This document shows positions 33,754-43,268 of a stretch of 64,000 nt of DNA, one piece after another (position 1 is the stretch's first letter; every line of letters starts with the position of its first letter). The position numbers and the translations under genes were made by a program. The notes beneath the pieces are model-generated. The model was not told the DNA's origin. It did no database searches and was given only the letters and a program-made list of their open reading frames with translations. This stretch comes from Bacteroidetes bacterium 43-16 (GTDB taxonomy: Bacteria > Bacteroidota > Bacteroidia > Chitinophagales > Chitinophagaceae): assembly GCA_001897525.1 (NCBI GenBank), contig MKTB01000033.1, forward strand, positions 62,001 to 126,000. Reading direction: 5' to 3'.

Positions 33754-36555
33754 ATGTATAACAAAAAACTTTACCTGTTGCTCAGCTTCCTGCTGGGCCT
33801 GGCTTTTCATAAAGGGTATGCTCAATATAAAATAAGCGGCATACTGGCCGATACGGCCGGTATGACCAATATGGCTTATACTTCTGTTTCCATCATGAAT
33901 ATGGGCGATAGTGTACTGCAGGATTTCACCCGGGCAGATGAGGCCGGCAGGTTTGTACTGAATGTGCGGCAGAAGGGTACTTATTTTATTCGCTATGCCC
34001 ATCCGATGTTTACCTCTTTTATAGCGGACCTCCAGGTCAAAGAGGAAAATACTTATGTGGATACCGTACATATGCTCAGCCTGCACAATCTTTTAGAAGC
34101 CTTCGTGGTAAGGGATGTGCGTCCTATTACCATTAAAGGAGATACGGTGGAATATACGGCAGATAGTTTTAAAGTAAGAGAGTTTGCCAATGTGGATGAA
34201 CTCCTGAAACGCTTGCCGGGTATAGAAGTAGACAAGAACGGTAAAATTACCGCACATGGGAAAAAGGTAGAAAAAATGCTGGTGGACGGGGATGAGTTTT
34301 TCTCAGACGATCCTGCAGTGCTTGCAAAAATGCTCCGGGCAAGTGCCGTAGATAAAGTACAGGTATTTGACAATAAATCGGAGACCGCAAAACTGACGGG
34401 TGTGGACGACGGGGAACAGATAAGGACCATTAACCTCACGCTCAAAGAAAGTGCCAAACAGGGCTACTTTGGTAAAATAGAAGCCGGTGCCGGATTGCCC
34501 GATTTCTACCAGGGGCAGACCATGATCAATGCCTATCGTAAAAAACAAAAGTTCACAGCCTTTGCCATCGGGAGCAATACCAATAAAGTAGGCCTGGGCT
34601 GGGCAGATGAAGATCGTTTCGGCGGCGGCGGAAGGTCATTCTCCGAAAATGACGATGGTACTTATTCTGCCAGCCAGACAATGGAGCCTGGTCTTTCAGG
34701 AATGGACGGCAACTTCGGCGGACAGGGCTTGCCAAGAACCATTAATGGTGGGGTGCACTATGACAATAAATTCGGCAAAGAAAATGTCAATAATTATGCT
34801 GTTGACTACCGCATCAACAGTAATGGTACCCGGGGCTATCAAAACACGCATACCCAATATGTGATGCCGGATACACAATATGTAAGCGATAGCAAGTATG
34901 CCTTTGACCGGCAAAGCCTGTCAAACGCTGTTGCTGCGAAGACAGAGCTTAAACCGGATTCCTTAAATACCTTCATCATAAGAGTGAATGGCAGCATGAA
35001 CCATTCGCGCTCCAACTCGACCACACAAAGCAGCAACAGTAATATGGACGGTGCTTTGCTCAATGAAAGCGATAACCGTACAGATGGTACTGCCGATAAC
35101 TATAAAGCCACGGCAGATATTAACTATTCCAGGAAAATGAAAAAAGCCGGAAGGGCTTTAGTCCTCAACTTTAACGGGAGTTATAATAAAAACATAGGCG
35201 AAAACAATTTTGAGTCCAACAGTAATTTCTATGTAAATAATACCGAGCTGCATTACAACCAGTTGAAGAAAGACAGTTCCATGAACTATTCGGGCGGACT
35301 GACACTGACCTATAGCGAACCACTGATCAAAGACAAGCTTTTCCTGACTGCAAATGCCAGCTCAAAGTACCTCGGTGATCAATCGCGCTTATCTACTTTT
35401 GATAAAGAGCCCGGTGGTGCAGCCAACTTTAATGAATCCTTCAGTACAGACATGGATTACTCCGTATTTACCAATACCGTGGGCAGCTTCCTGCGTTATA
35501 CCGGCAAGCCCTGGAACCTGTATGGCGGCCTCAAGCTGGCCAGCACCCAATACCGTAATACCAATAACTTTACCGATACCAGGTTCTCGAGAGACTACCT
35601 GAACTTCTTCCCCACCGCTTCTGTTACTTATAATAAAAGCAGGAACACAAGAGCTTCCCTCTGGTACAATGGTTCCTCCCAGCAACCCAGTGTGGGGCAG
35701 ATACAGGTAGTGGTAAGAAATAATGATCCCCTGAATGTGCGCATAGGTAATCCCGACCTGACCCAGGAATTCCGCCACAACTTCCGGGGCAGTTATAATT
35801 CCTATAAAATGATCTCCGAGCAGTCTACCTATATCTCTGCTAATGTGGGCATCGTGCAGAATGCTTTTTCTGAAAGCCGTACCATATCGCCGGAAGGGGT
35901 AAATACCTTCCAGGCCATTAATATAGATGGCAACTGGAATGCAGGTTTCTGGGGCTATCAATCCTTTAAGATCAGGCCGCTGAAGACCAATATTTCTGTA
36001 GGGCTTAGCGGAAATTATAATGTGAACAATACTTTGCTGAACAATATCAGGAACCGTTCCGAAAACATATCTGCAGGGCCTAACCTGGGCCTGGATTATT
36101 ACAGCGATACCGGCTGGGTATTTGATTTTAATGTTTCAGCTAACTACAATGCCAACCGGAATACCGTGAACACGGGAGCAAGAACGAACCTGATCAGTAT
36201 GCAGCAAAGGCTGGACCTGTCTTATCAATTCCGTACCGGCCTGGTAATAGGGCTGGAGAACAACTGGCGGTATCGCCAGAAGATGGATGCCAATGATAAA
36301 TACAATAATGTCTTTATCAGCAACCTCTTTATCCAGCAATCTTTATTGAAAGACCGGAGCCTGCAACTAAGACTGGAAGGGAATGACCTCTTTAATAACA
36401 ATGTAGGGGTAAGCCGGAACAACTTCAATAATACCATCACCGATACCGATTACAGTACCATTAAGAGATACTTCATGTTTGTGGTCACCTGGAACTTTAC
36501 GCAGAAAAAGACAGGTGGAACAGCCGCACCGGCATCAGACACAGAGATCAACTAA
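33754..36555 (+). CDS. TonB-dependent receptor-like outer membrane beta-barrel protein
   Basis: The ATG at 33754 (MYNKKLYLLLSFLLGLAFHKGYAQ) gives a clean signal peptide; an upstream TTG would blur it. The protein has 933 residues. A CarboxypepD_reg-like domain covers about 25-105. The plug-like segment about 120-215 has a typical VDELLKRLPGIEV and KMLVDGDEFFSDD. The rest forms a long barrel ending about TWNFTQKK. Such OMP_b-brl_3-type proteins are usually not classical transporters and often pair with a GLPGLI gene, present 22 bases downstream. The cargo is unknown. Confidence 0.88.
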   Translation: MYNKKLYLLLSFLLGLAFHKGYAQYKISGILADTAGMTNMAYTSVSIMNMGDSVLQDFTRADEAGRFVLNVRQKGTYFIRYAHPMFTSFIADLQVKEENTYVDTVHMLSLHNLLEAFVVRDVRPITIKGDTVEYTADSFKVREFANVDELLKRLPGIEVDKNGKITAHGKKVEKMLVDGDEFFSDDPAVLAKMLRASAVDKVQVFDNKSETAKLTGVDDGEQIRTINLTLKESAKQGYFGKIEAGAGLPDFYQGQTMINAYRKKQKFTAFAIGSNTNKVGLGWADEDRFGGGGRSFSENDDGTYSASQTMEPGLSGMDGNFGGQGLPRTINGGVHYDNKFGKENVNNYAVDYRINSNGTRGYQNTHTQYVMPDTQYVSDSKYAFDRQSLSNAVAAKTELKPDSLNTFIIRVNGSMNHSRSNSTTQSSNSNMDGALLNESDNRTDGTADNYKATADINYSRKMKKAGRALVLNFNGSYNKNIGENNFESNSNFYVNNTELHYNQLKKDSSMNYSGGLTLTYSEPLIKDKLFLTANASSKYLGDQSRLSTFDKEPGGAANFNESFSTDMDYSVFTNTVGSFLRYTGKPWNLYGGLKLASTQYRNTNNFTDTRFSRDYLNFFPTASVTYNKSRNTRASLWYNGSSQQPSVGQIQVVVRNNDPLNVRIGNPDLTQEFRHNFRGSYNSYKMISEQSTYISANVGIVQNAFSESRTISPEGVNTFQAINIDGNWNAGFWGYQSFKIRPLKTNISVGLSGNYNVNNTLLNNIRNRSENISAGPNLGLDYYSDTGWVFDFNVSANYNANRNTVNTGARTNLISMQQRLDLSYQFRTGLVIGLENNWRYRQKMDANDKYNNVFISNLFIQQSLLKDRSLQLRLEGNDLFNNNVGVSRNNFNNTITDTDYSTIKRYFMFVVTWNFTQKKTGGTAAPASDTEIN

Positions 36556-36577
36556 ACCCTAATTTTTGAAAAATATA

Positions 36578-37333
36578 ATGATGAGATCATTCAAGCTATT
36601 ACTATTACTGCTGTTGACCACACCTGCGCTACACGCACAGTTTACGGGCAGAGGCTCGATTACCTTTACCCGTACAGTAAATATGCGCTTAAGCATGCAG
36701 CTCGAGGCCAGTGAGGACTTTAAAAACAGCAGCTATTTTAAAGAACAGATCAAGAAAACCCCAACTAATTATCCCACCTATTTTAAGATGAGCTTTAATG
36801 AAAAAAGCTCTAAATACTTCTTTGATAAAGCCGGGGAGACCTCATCAGGAATGTTCTGGGACAGTAAAGTAGCCTCCGAGAATACCGTTATACAGGATTT
36901 TGAACACAACAAGCTGACTGCTCAAAAGGAGATCTACGAAAAGAATTACATCATCAACGACAGCCTGCCTAAGTACCAATGGAAGATGCATGATGAGGTG
37001 CGCGAAATTGCCGGTTATCAATGTCGCAAGGCCACCACCATTATCCATGATTCAGTGGTGGTAGTAGCTTATTACACCGATCAGATACTGATCAGCTCCG
37101 GTCCCGAATCTTTTGGCGGACTGCCGGGCATGATACTGGGACTGGCCATACCCAGGTTATACACCACCTGGTTTGCCACTAAAGTGACGGATGTGGAACT
37201 CACAGAGCAGGAGATCAAAAAAATAAAGAAAGGCAAGACCGTTGACTTTAAAACACTCATGAAAGAAATAGAGCCCAGCCTGAAAGACTGGGGCAACTGG
37301 GGCCACGCCACCCTCTGGCGGGCTACTTTTTAA
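36578..37333 (+). CDS. GLPGLI family secreted protein
   Basis: The start is one of two ATGs at 36578/36581. The protein has about 251 residues with a signal peptide (FKLLLLLLLTTPALHAQ). GGLPGMIL at about residue 185 is the namesake motif, here with Met for Leu. YYTDQILISSGPESFGG and the C-terminal WRATF are family features. GLPGLI proteins are restricted to Bacteroidota, with no established function. The gene follows the barrel gene in an operon; barrel and GLPGLI proteins probably work together at the outer membrane. Confidence 0.92.
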   Translation: MMRSFKLLLLLLLTTPALHAQFTGRGSITFTRTVNMRLSMQLEASEDFKNSSYFKEQIKKTPTNYPTYFKMSFNEKSSKYFFDKAGETSSGMFWDSKVASENTVIQDFEHNKLTAQKEIYEKNYIINDSLPKYQWKMHDEVREIAGYQCRKATTIIHDSVVVVAYYTDQILISSGPESFGGLPGMILGLAIPRLYTTWFATKVTDVELTEQEIKKIKKGKTVDFKTLMKEIEPSLKDWGNWGHATLWRATF

Positions 37334-37348
37334 AAAGCCGGCAGGCTT

Positions 37349-37921
37349 TTAATGAATACCTGCACGGCCAAACAAACCCTTTAAACGCTCCAGCTTGCCT
37401 GCACACATTGTTCCCAGGTTTAGGCCTGCTTCAGAAGACTTGTATTTGCTGCATTCAAAACATATTTCGAGGTAAGCAAAGACCTGGCCTTTAATGTCCA
37501 TAAACAAAATGGAGTGCCTGGGCCGGTAACATCCGGCCTCCTGCTCTGTGGTTAAGGTCGTCTTCTTTGAATAATTGTAGTTAAAAATAAGATCCGTCAG
37601 CTCATTTACCTGAGGCTTATCGAGCACTTTCATTTCCCTGATCCTGGCCGGGTCAATGCGGCCATGCACTACAGGCGTTGCGCCCGCTTCTGCCTCATAA
37701 GAGATATACACCACCTGGTGTGTTTTATTGAAGGGGTACTTGCCTAAGCGTTCGCTAGCAGATAGTGTCCCGTTTTTATAACAGCCCTGGTCTGTGCCCT
37801 GCGCTGCTGTAGGAGGTGGAGGAGGGGCGTTTTGCTTAGATAGATCCCTGCTCCGGCTACACTGCCCGAAAGCCAGGAGCAGGAGCAGGCCGGTTAAACT
37901 GAATATTGATTTCTGCCACAT
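37349..37921 (-). CDS. Putative lipoprotein
   Basis: The ATG at 37921 (MWQKSIFSLTGLLLLLAFGQC) gives a signal with lipobox AFGQC. A proline-rich linker (NAPPPPPTAA) follows. The mature domain contains six cysteines, among them the pair in EICFECSKY. The part MDIKGQVFAYLEICFEC is recognisable only as a generic Bacteroidota lipoprotein pattern. Function unknown. It is convergent with the GLPGLI gene. Confidence 0.72.
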   Translation of the reverse strand: MWQKSIFSLTGLLLLLAFGQCSRSRDLSKQNAPPPPPTAAQGTDQGCYKNGTLSASERLGKYPFNKTHQVVYISYEAEAGATPVVHGRIDPARIREMKVLDKPQVNELTDLIFNYNYSKKTTLTTEQEAGCYRPRHSILFMDIKGQVFAYLEICFECSKYKSSEAGLNLGTMCAGKLERLKGLFGRAGIH

Positions 37922-38020
37922 ATGCAATAAAGAATAAGCCGAATATACATTTTTCTCTTGCGATAAGCTTCTTTTTAAACAAATTTATCATCGCCTCCGC
38001 TGATGTGCCTTAAGACTTAT

Positions 38021-38055
38021 TTTGGTATTTATTAGGGCGCTAAAGCGTATATTTG
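38021..38055 (+). promoter_or_regulatory. Promoter for the aminotransferase gene
   Basis: TTTG (38021-38024) and TATATTTG (38048-38055) are 23 bases apart, slightly more than the usual 19-21. The start site would be near 38062, 19 bases before the ATG. Confidence 0.5.
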
Positions 38056-38080
38056 CCGGAGTTTTAAAGAAAGACATTTT

Positions 38081-39280
38081 ATGCCTCAAATTTCAAAACG
38101 TGGTGAGCTGATGCCGCCATCGCCAATCAGAAAATTAACGCCATTTGCAGATGCGGCCAAAAAGGCCGGGACAACCGTCTATCATCTGAATATTGGCCAG
38201 CCGGATATAGAAACACCCGAAAGCATTTTGCAGGCAGTGAAAGACACCGATCTTAAAGTGCTGGCCTACAGCCCGAGCGAAGGTTTTGAATCCTACAGGA
38301 TCAAGCTGGCCGAATACTATCAACGCCAGGGCCTGAGCGTAGAAAAGCAGGACATCATTATTTCTACCGGCGGATCAGAAGCGATTGCTTTTGCCATGCA
38401 GGCTTGCCTGAACCCGGGCGATGAGATCATCATCCCGGAACCTTTTTATGCCAACTATAATGGCTTTGCCGTAGCAGCAGGAGTTAAAGTAGTGCCGATC
38501 GCTTCTACGATCGAAGAAAACTTTGCTTTACCGCCGATAGAAGCCTTTGAACAAGCCATTACACCCAATACCAAAGCCATCATGATCTGTAACCCGAATA
38601 ACCCTACCGGTTATCTGTACAGTAAACAGGAGCTGATGGTATTAAGAGATATCTGCCTGAAACATGACCTGTTCCTGTTTAGTGATGAAGCCTATCGCGA
38701 ATTCTGTTACGATGGTGCTACGCACTTTTCTGCCCTGGCATTAGAAGGTTTAGAGCAACACGCGGTCTTGCTGGATACCATCTCCAAGCGCTATTCTGCC
38801 TGCGGTGCCCGTATCGGTGCTTTAGTGACCAAAAACAAAGACCTGTACAATGCGGTATTGAAATTTGCACAGGCACGTTTATCTCCGCCAACTTTTGAGC
38901 AGATCCTGGGCGAAGCCGCCTGCGATTTGCCTTCCGATTATTTTAACGGGGTGCTGAACGAATATAAATCCCGCCGCGATCTTCTGGTAAAACGCCTGCA
39001 GGCTATGGACGGTGTGGTATGTCCTAACCCGGGTGGTGCTTTTTATGCAATGGCTAAATTGCCGATTGCAGACAGCGAACACTTTTGCCAGTGGCTGCTG
39101 GAAAGCTTCACCCATAATGGTGCAACCGTTATGATGGCCCCGGCAAGCGGCTTCTACGCTACTCCCGGCTCCGGTAAAAATGAAGTGCGTATGGCTTATG
39201 TTTTAAATGAAGATGCCATCAACAATGCCATGGATTGTTTAGATGCCGCATTGAAAGAATATAAAACACAATTCGCTTAA
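38081..39280 (+). CDS. Class I/II PLP-dependent aminotransferase
   Basis: The protein has 399 residues in an aspartate-aminotransferase-like fold. NIGQPDIETP, YSPSEGFESYR, STGGSEAIAFAM, CNPNNPTGY and SDEAYREF are the canonical stations. DTISKRYSACGARIG carries the PLP lysine. The amino-acid substrate cannot be fixed. It has a strong hairpin after the stop, so it is monocistronic. Confidence 0.94.
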   Translation: MPQISKRGELMPPSPIRKLTPFADAAKKAGTTVYHLNIGQPDIETPESILQAVKDTDLKVLAYSPSEGFESYRIKLAEYYQRQGLSVEKQDIIISTGGSEAIAFAMQACLNPGDEIIIPEPFYANYNGFAVAAGVKVVPIASTIEENFALPPIEAFEQAITPNTKAIMICNPNNPTGYLYSKQELMVLRDICLKHDLFLFSDEAYREFCYDGATHFSALALEGLEQHAVLLDTISKRYSACGARIGALVTKNKDLYNAVLKFAQARLSPPTFEQILGEAACDLPSDYFNGVLNEYKSRRDLLVKRLQAMDGVVCPNPGGAFYAMAKLPIADSEHFCQWLLESFTHNGATVMMAPASGFYATPGSGKNEVRMAYVLNEDAINNAMDCLDAALKEYKTQFA

Positions 39281-39287
39281 AAAAAAT

Positions 39288-39322
39288 AAACTGCATGTCT
39301 CCACCGGAACATGCAGTTTGTC
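39288..39322 (+). terminator. Terminator after the aminotransferase gene
   Basis: AAACTGCATGT and ACATGCAGTTT pair perfectly around a 10-base loop, followed by a T-rich stretch. Confidence 0.8.
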
Positions 39323-39393
39323 TATAGTGTCTTTGGGAAATGAGCATGACACTATTTTTTATGATTATCTACAATTAGTACCTATAATTTTAC

Positions 39394-40338
39394 ATGAGCC
39401 AGTTTAGCAGAGATGTGTGGATCGATTACATCCACCAGTTACAAGACAATATCTGTGCCGCATTAGAAAAAGCCGATGGCAAAGCAACATTTGCAGAAGA
39501 TGCCTGGGAGCGTGCAGAAGGCGGTGGTGGCAAGACCAGGGTCATCAGTGATGGAGCGGTCCTGGAAAAAGGTGGGGTCAATACCTCTGTGGTACAAGGT
39601 AAAGTGACCGATGTGATGCGCAAAGCATTGGGTATAGACGGGGACAGTTGGTTTGCCTGCGGCCTGAGTATGGTGCTGCATCCCTTCAATCCTCATGTGC
39701 CTACCACACATGCCAACTGGCGCTATTTTGAGCTCTATGACAAAGAAGGAAACGTGATTGATCAGTGGTTTGGCGGTGGGGCAGACCTTACACCTTACTA
39801 CCTGGATGAAGCAGATGCCCGGCATTTTCACGAGACCTTAAAAAAAGCCAGTGATGCCTTCAATGAAGCGATCTACCCGCTTTTTAAAAAACAATGCGAT
39901 ACCTATTTTAATAATGCGCACCGTGGTTTTGAAATGCGCGGTATAGGTGGTGTATTCTACGATCACCTGCGCCCCGATGCCCCCTTTCCCGGTGATCTGG
40001 ATTTGAAAATGGATACAGCAACGCTTTTTGCTTTCCAGCAAGCCAACGGGAATTGTTTCGTGGATGCGTATATTCCTATCCTGGAAAAAAATAAAAACAA
40101 GACATTTACGCCGGAGCAAAAATACTGGCAGGAGATCCGTCGCGGCCGCTATGTAGAGTTCAACCTCATTCACGACCGGGGCACTATTTTTGGTCTGAAG
40201 ACGAATGGCAGAACAGAAAGTATCCTGATGAGCCTGCCGCCAACCGTAAGATTCGATTATAATTACCAGCCGGAAGCAGGAAGCGCAGAAGCAGTACTGC
40301 TGGATGCCTGCAGGCATCCCCGGAACTGGGCCGGATAG
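39394..40338 (+). CDS. hemF: Oxygen-dependent coproporphyrinogen III oxidase
   Basis: The protein has 314 residues. It oxidatively decarboxylates coproporphyrinogen III to protoporphyrinogen IX. WERAEGGGGKTRVI, HPFNPHVPTTHANWRYFEL, WWFGGGADLTPYY (here QWFGGGADLTPYY) and RGRYVEFNLIHDRGT match HemF. It implies aerobic haem synthesis. It is 42 bases before hemB and likely in one transcript. Confidence 0.98.
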   Translation: MSQFSRDVWIDYIHQLQDNICAALEKADGKATFAEDAWERAEGGGGKTRVISDGAVLEKGGVNTSVVQGKVTDVMRKALGIDGDSWFACGLSMVLHPFNPHVPTTHANWRYFELYDKEGNVIDQWFGGGADLTPYYLDEADARHFHETLKKASDAFNEAIYPLFKKQCDTYFNNAHRGFEMRGIGGVFYDHLRPDAPFPGDLDLKMDTATLFAFQQANGNCFVDAYIPILEKNKNKTFTPEQKYWQEIRRGRYVEFNLIHDRGTIFGLKTNGRTESILMSLPPTVRFDYNYQPEAGSAEAVLLDACRHPRNWAG

Positions 40339-40380
40339 AACATTTTATGCAACATAAATAATAGCAAAACAGGTACAGCT

Positions 40381-41358
40381 ATGATATTACAAAGAAGAAA
40401 CAGGATCAACAGGAGCAGCGCTGCCATCAGGAGTATGCTGGCAGAGACCGTATTGACCCCAAGCGATTTTATCCTCCCCATTTTTGTAACAGAAGGAGAG
40501 GGGATAGAGGAAGAAATTATCTCCATGCCGGGCTATTACAGGCGGTCCATCGATAAAACGATTGAAGAGGTAAAAGAGATCTGGAGCATGGGCATCAAAT
40601 CCGTGCTGCTCTTTATCAAATGTTCTGATCATTTAAAAGACAATACCGGCAAAGAGAGCTGGAATCCCGATGGCCTGATGCAGACAGCGATCAAAGCCAT
40701 TAAAGATGCCGTCCCGGGTATTGTACTCATGACCGATGTTGCCCTCGACCCTTATTCTATCTATGGTCATGATGGCATCGTAGACCCAGATAAAGGAATT
40801 ATAGTCAATGATGCTACCGTAGAAGCACTGACCCGGATGAGCCTGAGCCATGCCGCTGCAGGTGCCGACTTTATCGCGCCCAGTGATATGATGGATGGCC
40901 GCATCGGGGCCTTCAGAAGGGCTTTGGAAGAGAATGGTCACAGTAATGTAGGGATCATGAGCTACACGGCTAAATATGCCAGTTGCTTTTACGGGCCTTT
41001 CCGCGATGCCCTGGACTCTGCTCCGGGCTTTGGAGATAAGAAGACCTACCAGATGAATTATGCAAATCGGGTAGAAGCGCTGAATGAATTGTATAACGAT
41101 GAAGCAGAAGGTGCAGACATCGTAATGATAAAACCAGCTATGGCTTACCTGGACATCATCCGCGAAATTAAGAACACCACCACATTGCCGGTATCGGCCT
41201 ATCATGTAAGCGGTGAATACTCGATGATCAAGGCAGCCGCCGAACGCGGCTGGCTGGACGAGGATAAAGCCATCATTGAAAGCCTTACGGCAATCAAGCG
41301 CGCAGGTGCAGACCTGATCGCTACTTACTTTGCAAAAGATGCAGTGAAATTATTGTAA
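40381..41358 (+). CDS. hemB: Porphobilinogen synthase (delta-aminolevulinate dehydratase), metal-switched type
   Basis: The protein has 325 residues. It condenses two 5-aminolevulinates into porphobilinogen. Both active-site lysines are present: Lys198 (SYTAKYASCFYGPF) and Lys251 (VMIKPAMAYLD). The zinc-cysteine triad of the E. coli type is replaced: DVALDPYSIYGHDG has Ala121, Asp123 and Asp131 where cysteines normally sit. This is the Asp-type site used by magnesium- or potassium-dependent enzymes. It is downstream of hemF. Confidence 0.96.
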   Translation: MILQRRNRINRSSAAIRSMLAETVLTPSDFILPIFVTEGEGIEEEIISMPGYYRRSIDKTIEEVKEIWSMGIKSVLLFIKCSDHLKDNTGKESWNPDGLMQTAIKAIKDAVPGIVLMTDVALDPYSIYGHDGIVDPDKGIIVNDATVEALTRMSLSHAAAGADFIAPSDMMDGRIGAFRRALEENGHSNVGIMSYTAKYASCFYGPFRDALDSAPGFGDKKTYQMNYANRVEALNELYNDEAEGADIVMIKPAMAYLDIIREIKNTTTLPVSAYHVSGEYSMIKAAAERGWLDEDKAIIESLTAIKRAGADLIATYFAKDAVKLL

Positions 41359-41380
41359 GTGGTGACGATACCCCTTAAAT

Positions 41381-41417
41381 AAGATGGCCGATCCTGAAAT
41401 CAGGAACGGCCATCTTT
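41381..41417 (+). terminator. Terminator after hemB
   Basis: AAGATGGCCG and CGGCCATCTT pair, with a nested TCCTG / CAGGA. A short T stretch follows. Confidence 0.8.
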
Positions 41418-41436
41418 ACATGTATCAATTAAAACG

Positions 41437-42120
41437 TTAACACCGGTGGTTGGAGCTTTCCTTCCCCGTACTGATATCGAAGATCTCATCAGACTCTAAA
41501 ATATAAGTTCCCGGTTCTAGTTTATTGGTCAGCAACCACATGGTATGTGCAATATCTTTAGCTTCTATAGGCCTGTATTTCCGGGCTTTCCCGTTCAGCA
41601 AAGGTTGTGCCACCTTTAAGACCAGCCCGCTGATCGTTTCCAGCAACCTCGGTCGTTCCCGTTTTCCTACAATGAAACTTGGGCGGTAGATAAATACCTG
41701 CGGAATGCCGGTGTGCGACAATTGCTGTTCCGCAACCGCTTTACGGCTCAGGTATTCATTTTTCGCATCCAGGCTCGTGCCTATACTACTGATGTAGTGA
41801 AACTGGGAGACACAATTCTCCCTGGCCCATTTGGCGATCTGCAGCGGATAATGGATCTCTACTTTTTCGTAAACCGATCGGTCCGGGGTTTGGGACTTCG
41901 TAGTGCCGAGGCAGGAATAGACCGCCTCCACATCTTCTATCTGCCTCAGGGTGGCATCAAGATTATCGAAGTCCGTAAGGATCACTTTCACTTTATTGTT
42001 CGTGGAGGACACCGGCCTGCGTGATAACACAAAAATGTTTTCAATACATTTATCCTGGCTTAATTCTTCAATTAAATGCCCTCCCACTAAACCTGTTGCA
42101 CCTGCTATTAAAACATTCAT
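41437..42120 (-). CDS. Short-chain NAD(P)-binding oxidoreductase (atypical SDR)
   Basis: The ATG at 42120 (MNVLIAGATGLVGG) is chosen; the slightly longer reading begins with TTG. The protein has 227 residues in a Rossmann fold with the GATGLVGG dinucleotide motif. YSCLGTTKSQTP, HYISSIGTSLDAKNEYLSRKA (the YxxxK pair at YLSRK) and IYRPSFIVGKRERPR fit the HTATIP2/NAD(P)H-binding group. The substrate is unknown. It diverges from the sensor kinase gene. Confidence 0.88.
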   Translation of the reverse strand: MNVLIAGATGLVGGHLIEELSQDKCIENIFVLSRRPVSSTNNKVKVILTDFDNLDATLRQIEDVEAVYSCLGTTKSQTPDRSVYEKVEIHYPLQIAKWARENCVSQFHYISSIGTSLDAKNEYLSRKAVAEQQLSHTGIPQVFIYRPSFIVGKRERPRLLETISGLVLKVAQPLLNGKARKYRPIEAKDIAHTMWLLTNKLEPGTYILESDEIFDISTGKESSNHRC

Positions 42121-42221
42121 CTTCAAAAAATTTCGGTAGATGACAATATTGTTTGAGAATTTGAATTTCAGATAATACTGTCGTACTTTTCAAAACTATA
42201 TGCAAGTTAAACAATTCACAG

Positions 42222-43268
42222 ATGCCAAATCTTAATGGGAACTTAAAAGATAAAAGCCTGAATTACCCACTGCTCCTGACTATAGCGGGCAGCTTGCTTT
42301 TCCTGGGTTTCCCTATTTTTACCTCTCCGGATTTTAACTGGAATTTTAGATTTGTAGGCGTAGGTGCTTTCCAGCAAAGCTTTCTTTCCTACCTCGTGGC
42401 GCTCTTGTTCTTCTTCATACACCGGTATTGGCTATTGCCCCGGTATTATTTTAAGCACCAGTATTTGCTTTATGCGCTGGCTTTGCTCCTTTCCTTTTTG
42501 GTATGCGTTGTACTGCCCTATTTTATCCTGGATGTGGACCGGCCGCCGATGCCTTTCCGGAGAGATGCAGGACCGGGGCCTGGTCCCTTAATACCTACCC
42601 AGGGTGTTTTCCAGTTTTTGTTTGTCGTGGTCTGCTCCCACCTGATGGCGGCCAACAGCAGGCTCCGGCAGGTGAGGCAACAGAAGCTGGAGACAGAACT
42701 GTCTTACCTGAAAGCCCAGATCAACCCGCATTTTTTGTTCAATTCTTTGAACAGTATTTATGCACTGGTACTAAAACGTTCTGAAGACGCACCTAAAGCC
42801 GTGGTACAGCTATCCAATATGATGCGCTATGCCCTGGATGATAACACCCATCAGTATATAGCACTCAGCAAAGAATTTGATTTTTTAGAAGATTATATTG
42901 CCCTGCAGTCTTATCGCACACCTGCAGAACTGGTTTTCGAATCCAGTATTATAAGGCCCGCAGATAACGCTTTACTCATTGCACCGATGTTGCTGGTGTC
43001 TTTTGTGGAGAACGCCTTTAAATACGGCGTAAACCCGGAAAGCACCGGTAAAATAAGCCTAAGCATCCGGGTGACGGACGAGCATATGCTTGATTTTAGC
43101 TGCAGCAATAAAATTGTAGTAGAGCAGTCGGCAACGTCCAATTCTAAGATAGGACTTAAAAATACTTTACAACGCCTGGAAAGCCTTTATGGATCTAAGT
43201 ATTCCCTCAGCATAACAGAAGACGAGGACCAATATAGTGTTCACCTGAAACTTTCTTTACATGATTAA
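42222..43268 (+). CDS. LytS-type sensor histidine kinase
   Basis: The protein has 348 residues. Four membrane helices occupy about 15-145. ELSYLKAQINPHFLFNSLNSIY is the His_kinase (PF06580) box with the phosphoacceptor His. An ATPase domain follows (MLLVSFVENAFKYGV, the N box; SKIGLKNTLQRLESLYG, the G region). It overlaps the next gene by 8 bases, so kinase and regulator are translationally coupled. The signal it senses is not known. Confidence 0.92.
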   Translation: MPNLNGNLKDKSLNYPLLLTIAGSLLFLGFPIFTSPDFNWNFRFVGVGAFQQSFLSYLVALLFFFIHRYWLLPRYYFKHQYLLYALALLLSFLVCVVLPYFILDVDRPPMPFRRDAGPGPGPLIPTQGVFQFLFVVVCSHLMAANSRLRQVRQQKLETELSYLKAQINPHFLFNSLNSIYALVLKRSEDAPKAVVQLSNMMRYALDDNTHQYIALSKEFDFLEDYIALQSYRTPAELVFESSIIRPADNALLIAPMLLVSFVENAFKYGVNPESTGKISLSIRVTDEHMLDFSCSNKIVVEQSATSNSKIGLKNTLQRLESLYGSKYSLSITEDEDQYSVHLKLSLHD

